64,000 nucleotides of DNA from Cryptomeria japonica. Taxonomy: Eukaryota; Streptophyta; Pinopsida; Cupressales; Cupressaceae. The position numbers and the translations under genes are program-made. Shown here piece by piece: positions 58,390-64,000 of this stretch. The stretch spans positions 143,439,349 to 143,503,348 of the forward strand of contig NC_081410.1 in the NCBI RefSeq assembly GCF_030272615.1, in the 5' to 3' direction. Within the stretch, counting starts at the first letter, position 1, and the number at the start of each line of letters is the position of its first letter. The notes beneath the pieces were generated by a model that did no database searches, was not told the origin of the DNA, and was given only the letters and a program-made list of their open reading frames with translations.

Positions 58390-59742
58390 TTGAGATTGAA
58401 ACTCCATGTTGATTTGGGGTTCTTGAAGGATTTTTCATGTTGCTCCGCATCACCCTTAGTCCTATTTCTTGGGCTTCAAGATTCCTGGTTTGCAGATGTT
58501 GCATATTACTTAACCTATGGGGACTATCTAGCACATCTCTCTCCAAGAGAAAAATGGAACTTGAGACTAAAGGCTGCCAAATATGTTATTTTTGATGATG
58601 TGTTGTACAAAAAGGGGTTAGATGGAACTTTCCTGCGCTGTGTGGATAAGTCACTTCAAGAGTCATTGTTAAAGAACTTTCATGATGAAGCCTGTGGTTG
58701 TCATTTTTCATCAACATGAACTGCGTACAAAATCTTGAGAAATTGTTATTATTGGCCAGGTATGTTCAAGGATCCATACACTTGGGTAGCCAAGTGTGAA
58801 AAGTGTAAATTATTCACAGGAAAGCCACAACTTGTAGCATTACCTCTTCGACCGGTAGTTGTGAATGAACCATTCAAACAACGGGGTTTAGATTTTATAG
58901 GTCCCTTGTCACCTACCTCAAGTGCAGGGCATACACACATATTGGTAGCCACATATTACTTCACCAAATGGGTTGAAGCCATTCTAGTGCGAAAGATGGC
59001 TTCTGAGATTGTTTGTAGTTTTCTTAAAGAAAATATTCTAGTTCGATTTGGAGTTCCTGAAAAAATTGTGGCTGATAATGCAACTAACTTCTCTTCTGCT
59101 GAGATTTCATTGTTTTGTTATGATCATAGGATATCCCTTGCTTACTCTTCAGATTATTACCCTCAGGGTAACGGCTAGGTGGAGTCGAGTAATAAAAATC
59201 TAATAAATATTATGAAGAAATTGGTGAGTGAAAATTTCAAAGACTAGCACAAAAGATTGTATGAAGCTCTTTGGACAGATCGTACATCTTCGAAAAGAGC
59301 CATAGGGATGTCACCTTTTCAACTAGTATACGACGTGGGGGCTCAGGTGTCACTTCCCTTAAAACTTGCAGCTTCAAAGTTACAGACTGTCATTGAGGAT
59401 ATGTATTTTCAAAATTCCTTGGAGAAAAGGATTATGCATTTGATGAGGATTGATGAAGAAAGAGACAAGCTAGTTGATCGGATCATAGAATATCAAATGA
59501 GGGTCAAAAAAAAATTTGGCAGGTGAGCCAGGCCACATAAATTCATGCTGGGTGATCAGGTTTTGCTTTGGGACAAAAGAAGGGAACCAAAAGGAGCACA
59601 TGCGAAGTTTGAATCATTATGGAAAGGACTATTTGCAATTTAGGAGGTAAAAGGCCCTAGCTCTTTCAAATTAGCATATCAAGATGGTACTGTTCTTCCC
59701 CTGACCTATAATGGGCAGGATCTGAAGCTATATCAATTATAA
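58390..59742 (+). pseudogene. Gypsy integrase and pol C-terminus
   Basis: It begins with a linker phrase (WFADVAYYLTYGDYLAHLSP) and the HHCC zinc region (HDEACGCH, CEKCKLF). The catalytic core keeps D in GLDFIGPL, D in KIVADNATNF and E in the phrase after the 59176 stop (VESSNKNL). The C-terminal part reads GMSPFQLVYDVGAQVSLPLK, RIDEERDKLVDRIIEYQMRV and a GPSSFKLAYQDG phrase, ending at 59742. In-frame stops lie near 58717, 59176, 59247, 59523 and 59641. Confidence 0.85.
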
Positions 59743-59912
59743 GTGGGAGTCCCTCGTGAGTCTTGTACATAAGTTTTGGTTTGTTTAGTTTGTTGTTCCA
59801 GTTCCATTTTTGTGTTTGTTTTGGTCCTTTCTGATAAGGTTTGTTTGCGAAACCAGAGATCCTGAAGTTCATGTTTTGGTCCCTTACCGTCCTAGTCCCC
59901 AGTCAGAGCCAA

Positions 59913-62900
59913 TGTTAGTCCTCCCCAGTTTTCATTAAAATTTCAATCACAAAGGTCACCTTTTGGTTTCTCTTTTCCTTTTGGTCATATATTTTCTATC
60001 TTTGAACTCAAGTCCTTGAACCTTTGTAAAAGTTCAAGGTTCAAAGTTAAAAACGCGCTCAAAAGGGCTTCTCTTTGTGACTTTGTTCTATGATAAGGCG
60101 GGTGCTTTGCTGTAATTTGTATTGAACTCAAACCATTGAACCCTTTTTGGTTCAAGGTTCAAGGTTCAACGTTGGTCATGTGTCGGTTTCGTCTTCACTC
60201 ATTAATTGTTATTTGTCTTGTCTCAAAGTTGGTATTTTATGTTGTTCTATGTTATTTCTCTTGTTTGAACTTGAACCTTTGAAGCCTTTTTGGTTCTTGG
60301 TTCAAGGTTCAAAGTCTCAATTCTAAAAGATCAAAAATTTCTATGCAGAATTGATACATGCATCATTAAGTAAGGTGGCGACGAGAAAAGAGAATATTTT
60401 GAGGATTTAAAAAAGGTTAGTTTCTAAAAATTATGACAAGTAATTATGATAAGGCATGAGCCGTGTGATGAAGTGATCCGAACATTAAATGCATGCTGGC
60501 TATATGTCAAATCAGGTGATAGCTCACACAAACTTCCTTAATTTGTACCACTTGCTAAATTTTAAGTGTGATTTTGTCTATAATTGTTGCGGAAGCTAGC
60601 AATTGTTTCTAGAATTTTCTTCAGTTGTAATGCAAGCGGGAGAAATTGAAGGTATTTTATCTGCATGTAGAAGATTTTCAAGAATTCGCTATTGAAACCA
60701 GGTTAGTTTTAGTCATTCTCTCTTTTGCTATATTCTCTTATTCTAGAAATTACTTGTCGTTCATTCTCCTTTGTTGTGTATAAGTTCATTGCATCCCTAT
60801 AAATTTCTTGTAAATGAGAGGTGCCATAATGAGGCCCACCCTACCCAAACTAGGTTGCAATTCTTGCCTGGTTAGTTCACTCGCAGAGATGGGAGATACT
60901 TCATTAGCTCTAGCGGACCTCTCTGATTTTCTCGAGAGAGCCAAAAACTTAGTTCATAATTCAATGATGGAAAGAATAGTGAAGAGTGGTTTGGTTGAGG
61001 CCACCGTATTCCCCATTGCTGCACCATGCCCAAAGTTGGTACTAGAATGTATGAATAGGCATGATGCAGAGCACATATGCATCCAGAATGTCAATGGCGA
61101 AGTGCTGTTAAAAATTGATAGAGAAACTATAATGGCAACCATGGGTATACCTCATAAAGAGCCATATGAGGACTGGACTATTGGAACGTCATATTCATTC
61201 TTCTCCGAGAAGAAGAGCACTTATAAAAGTGTGATTACAAGAAATTGGCTATTGAAGATTCAAAAAGGGGGGTCTAGATTGCCAAAGCTGCTTACCAGAG
61301 AACACTTCATAGCAGAGGTGCAGGACATTGTCATTCTTTCAAATAGGTTAAAAGAGAATGCCCATGCCTTCTATTGGGAAGATTGGATGTACTTCTATAT
61401 CCAAGTAATGTTGAATGGGAGTGCCTACCTGGATTGGGGGTAGGTAATTGCAAAAAGATTGCATGAAAGTCTGAACAGGTTTGTAGTAATGAGTGGCTTC
61501 TTTATGTCATCTTATTTATTTTATATGCTTGCATGTACCTGTGATTGGAATGGGCTTGATCATGAACTCTGGATTGATGGGATAAAGGTGTATGAATATT
61601 ATCCTCACCCGCAGGAACAAAAATATGCAGAGAATTTTATGAGGTGGAATGACATTTTTGCAGGGAGATTGGTTCACGAGTTGCAGGGAAACATAAATAA
61701 AAGATTGACAATGGAGGCCATTTAATTCATCGACATTTATGGTACTTATTTTATCCAATTTCCACAGTTCACTTATATTCAAGTTGGCAGATTCTAGGGT
61801 GAACCTTTCAGGTTGCCCCAGTTTGTGTTAGATAGTTATGTTTTAATTGAGGTATGTCGTCAACTGGCATACATTGGCAAAAAGAGTGCAGGGAAATCCG
61901 GGGTGATATTTCCTGTGGAACCTGGCCACTATAGTTGTGCATCTGTTTTAGATGCATTGAACCTTGAACTTGAATTCAAAAAGTTCAAGCTTCAACCGTA
62001 TGTTGCCAGATACAAATTTGATAGTCGAGCATTTGCTAGAGAAAATTTAGAAGTGGACAGTGATTTTTGGCATGAACCTCAATTGGAGGATTATTGGGAA
62101 AACTGTGTTGATGAGTTCTAAGTCCAAAGAAGGCTGTGGTCAAGGTTCATAATTAAGCAAATTGTCACAATGGGCCTCTCCATGAATGTTTATGGGGTAC
62201 AAGAAGCAAGAGATGAAGAAGTAGCCGAACTTGAGTTTGATGAGAAGATATAGGGACATCCTATCCCAAAAATTGATTGGAGTATAAAAGGGGATGATAG
62301 CATTCAGTACATAACCTTTAATGTAATCAGAAGAATAGTGAAATTGTTGAAGGATCGTTGTTTCAAATAAAAGCTTGTTCCTGCACTTAAGGATAAGAAA
62401 TTTGGTCGAACTCATGCGGCTTCCCAAACATTTCTTCCTTCTTCTAATGTTGTTATTGATATTGCAGGTGAATGGAAACAAAGGACGGAGAAGACCAAAA
62501 ATATAGATGTAGCAGATAGTGGAAAAGAAATCATTCAACCTGAAGATTCTGGGAATACTATGGTCGTTGTCACTAGTAATCAACAATCACCATTGCCAAA
62601 GGAAACATCCACCACTCCCAAGTGGATGAGTGCCTCACTTACCAAAAAGAGGAATGTCATCCCTATTTCGATCCCAATGCAGGATATGGTTAGCAAATGC
62701 CTGGGGAGGACTTCAAAGTCCAAAAGACTCAAAACATAAACCATGATTGATGTGGATGAGCAAACAAGACATTGGGTTGCGGAGGTAGCTAGACCTCCAA
62801 TAGATAAAGAGATTGAGAATGTTACCGAGAAATACTTTATCATTGAAAAGATCAATCTAGGGACAACTTCTCGGACCGTTGATGTTAAACACTTGGAATC

Positions 62901-64000
62901 TTCAATGAAAAGGATTTTCACAAGGACCTGGAAGGATGAGAAAGATAAAAGTGAGATGAAGCAAATTATAACATAGATGGTCCAATATATTAATGCAATC
63001 CAGAATCCAAATCCTCAGCCTCTCTCCCAAGTTTCTTTATCATTCAACCCAAAATCACCTTTGAATCAGAAGTTACTTGATCATGTTCAAAGGAGCCGAA
63101 TGATCACAAATGTTTTTAGCGAATGGCTCGAATCAATTGTGCAACAAGAGACAAGTTATATCTCTGATTTGGTCAAAGTGTTTGAGAACGTGGAATATGT
63201 TGGGAAATGGCTAGAAACATAGATGGTTGCCTAGGAGAAAGAGAAAAGTAAATGGCTGGTTGTGTTAAGGTAGATGAGAGATACATAGAGATATGGGGTA
63301 ATGAACTTCCTCTCTGAGAAGATGGTGTATGGCCTAGATGACAACATACTCTTTGTTTGCAAAGAAAACATTGACTGGAGGAACTCAATCATTTAGCAAG
63401 GACATGAAGAATTCCTCAAGCTTTTAAAAGAATTGAAGGAGTTGACTCACAGTATGCAAAAATACATGAAATGCATAGATCTTCAACTCTTAAGTGAAGA
63501 TAAGCAAACACTCGAGGATTCATCATAGATGATTCAAGCCTTCAAAGATCGAATAAAAAGGGTTTAGGAAGCAAAGTCCTTAACAATTAAGGATTTCTCA
63601 AAGGTCGCAAGAGTCGAATCTATGTTGGTTGTCTGTTTCGATCATTTGGAGATGCACAAGAGTAAACTCCTACAGGTAGGTAAAAAGAAAGAAGTATGGA
63701 AGCAACAAATTTTACACATAGGCGTCCCACATTACCAACTCATCTTAAGCTTCTCAACAACTCACCTGGAATGGCGGAACATTCAAAGTACTCACGGATC
63801 ATAGGATAGATAGGTTGAAGCCACATCAGTTGTTGGAGCTTGATGGTGCTTTCTTTGCTCGCAGCTCATGCCACGTTTTTAGTTTAGTTATCGCTTTCAG
63901 TTTTATGAAATTAGATTTCTTTAAACTGTGGGATAGAGTTAATTATTTAACTCTAGTTTTAAGTGTAACAAACTATTATAGCCTGGAGGCTATTTATATG
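59913..64000 (+). mobile_element. 3' LTR of the gypsy element, truncated by the window
   Basis: It starts TGTTAGTCCTCCCCAGTTTT and is colinear with 46358 onward. It carries the U3 ttcaagg repeats and the same ORF, and at 63800-64000 matches the 5' copy around 51480-51695. The TIR transposon is absent. The preceding 170 bases lack a strong polypurine tract (ccccagtcagagccaa just before the LTR). Confidence 0.85.
60829..63804 (+). pseudogene. LTR-borne ORF, 3' LTR copy, uninterrupted by transposon
   Basis: It begins MRPTLPKLGCNSCLVSSLAE. It keeps a segment lost from the 5' copy (EKKSTYKSVITRNWLLKIQK), then FYWEDWMYFYIQVMLNGSAY, FMRWNDIFAGRLVHELQGNI, LAYIGKKSAGKSGVIFPVEP, LEDYWENCVDEF, a conserved tail (KNSWxx-free, MKQII, YINAIQNPNPQPL) and a coiled C-terminus ending near 63804. 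Stops include 61439, 61723, 62119 and 62974. Relative to the 5' copy it lost about 165 bases near 62505. The shared layout across both LTRs shows that the ORF was part of the LTR when the element inserted. Confidence 0.75.

Larger units (their letters stand above)
46358..64000 (+). mobile_element. Ty3/gypsy element, Tat/Ogre-like, right end beyond window
   Basis: The order is 5' LTR 46358-52364, spacer gatttc, primer site 52371, gag, protease, RNase H, reverse transcriptase, second RNase H, integrase to about 59742, and 3' LTR from 59913. The LTR ends are tgttagt (seen at 59913; agttagt at 46358) and accaaca (52364), which are inverted complements with one mismatch. Large LTRs and a tRNA-Arg-like primer site suggest the Tat/Ogre group. 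Many stops show that it is dead. Sampled LTR segments differ by several percent, so it is not a recent insertion. Confidence 0.8.

Noticed and set aside
1-64000. tRNA, rRNA, CRISPR arrays, organelle inserts or bacterial operons
   Set aside because: None seen on either strand; the tRNA-Arg similarity at 52371 is a primer site only.

Overview
This window looks like nuclear DNA of a seed plant, most likely a conifer or other gymnosperm. The evidence is AT-rich sequence, nested and decayed LTR retrotransposons of several ages, LINE fragments, microsatellites, plant GT-AG introns and a plant NLR (disease-resistance) gene. Some protein fragments remind me of Cupressales sequences, but that is recall and not tested. 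I see no tRNA, rRNA, CRISPR array or bacterial operon. Nearly every coding relic carries stops or frameshifts.

Layout. 1-3750: AT-rich, no gene. 3754-5958 (minus): NB-ARC and LRR exons of an NLR. 5959-35385: a long stretch with no host gene that I recognise. It holds a DUF4283/zinc-knuckle LINE ORF1 relic (7.1-7.5 kb), a degenerate repeat field (9.6-10.1 kb), a copia element (about 11.7-22.3 kb) split by an inverted 6-kb LTR-like block that carries its own ORF (13.5-19.55 kb), a low-complexity ORF followed by a polypurine tract and an LTR (22.6-27.8 kb), and a nest of LINE, gag-like and duplicated promoter pieces (28.9-33.3 kb). 35386-36897 (minus): four clean exons encoding the N-terminal module of an NLR. 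The splice phases and protein context let these exons join the NB-ARC exon at 5958, giving one roughly 33-kb gene with a 29.4-kb intron. 36.9-37.5 kb: its promoter, with a second copy at 30.4-31.05 kb and a diverged trace near 44.0 kb. 39.4-42.85 kb (plus): a multi-exon MULE-type transposase/SWIM gene with broken 5' exons but intact C-terminal exons that repeat a DLN motif resembling the EAR repression motif. 44.45-44.88 kb: a MITE-like inverted repeat.

46358-64000: a Ty3/gypsy element of Tat/Ogre-like type. Its 5' LTR is 6 kb, its tRNA-Arg-like primer site is at 52371, and its internal order is gag, protease, RNase H, reverse transcriptase, second RNase H, integrase. The 3' LTR starts at 59913 and runs off the window. 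Both LTRs carry the same roughly 1000-codon ORF. A diverged relative of that ORF lies in the minus-strand block at 13.5-19.55 kb, and a possible third relative lies at 32.0-32.7 kb. The 5' LTR was later hit by a 1.2-kb TIR transposon.

The most interesting signals are the apparent 29-kb intron in the NLR, the LTR-borne ORF family, the RNase H placed before the reverse transcriptase, and the transposase-derived gene with EAR-like exons.
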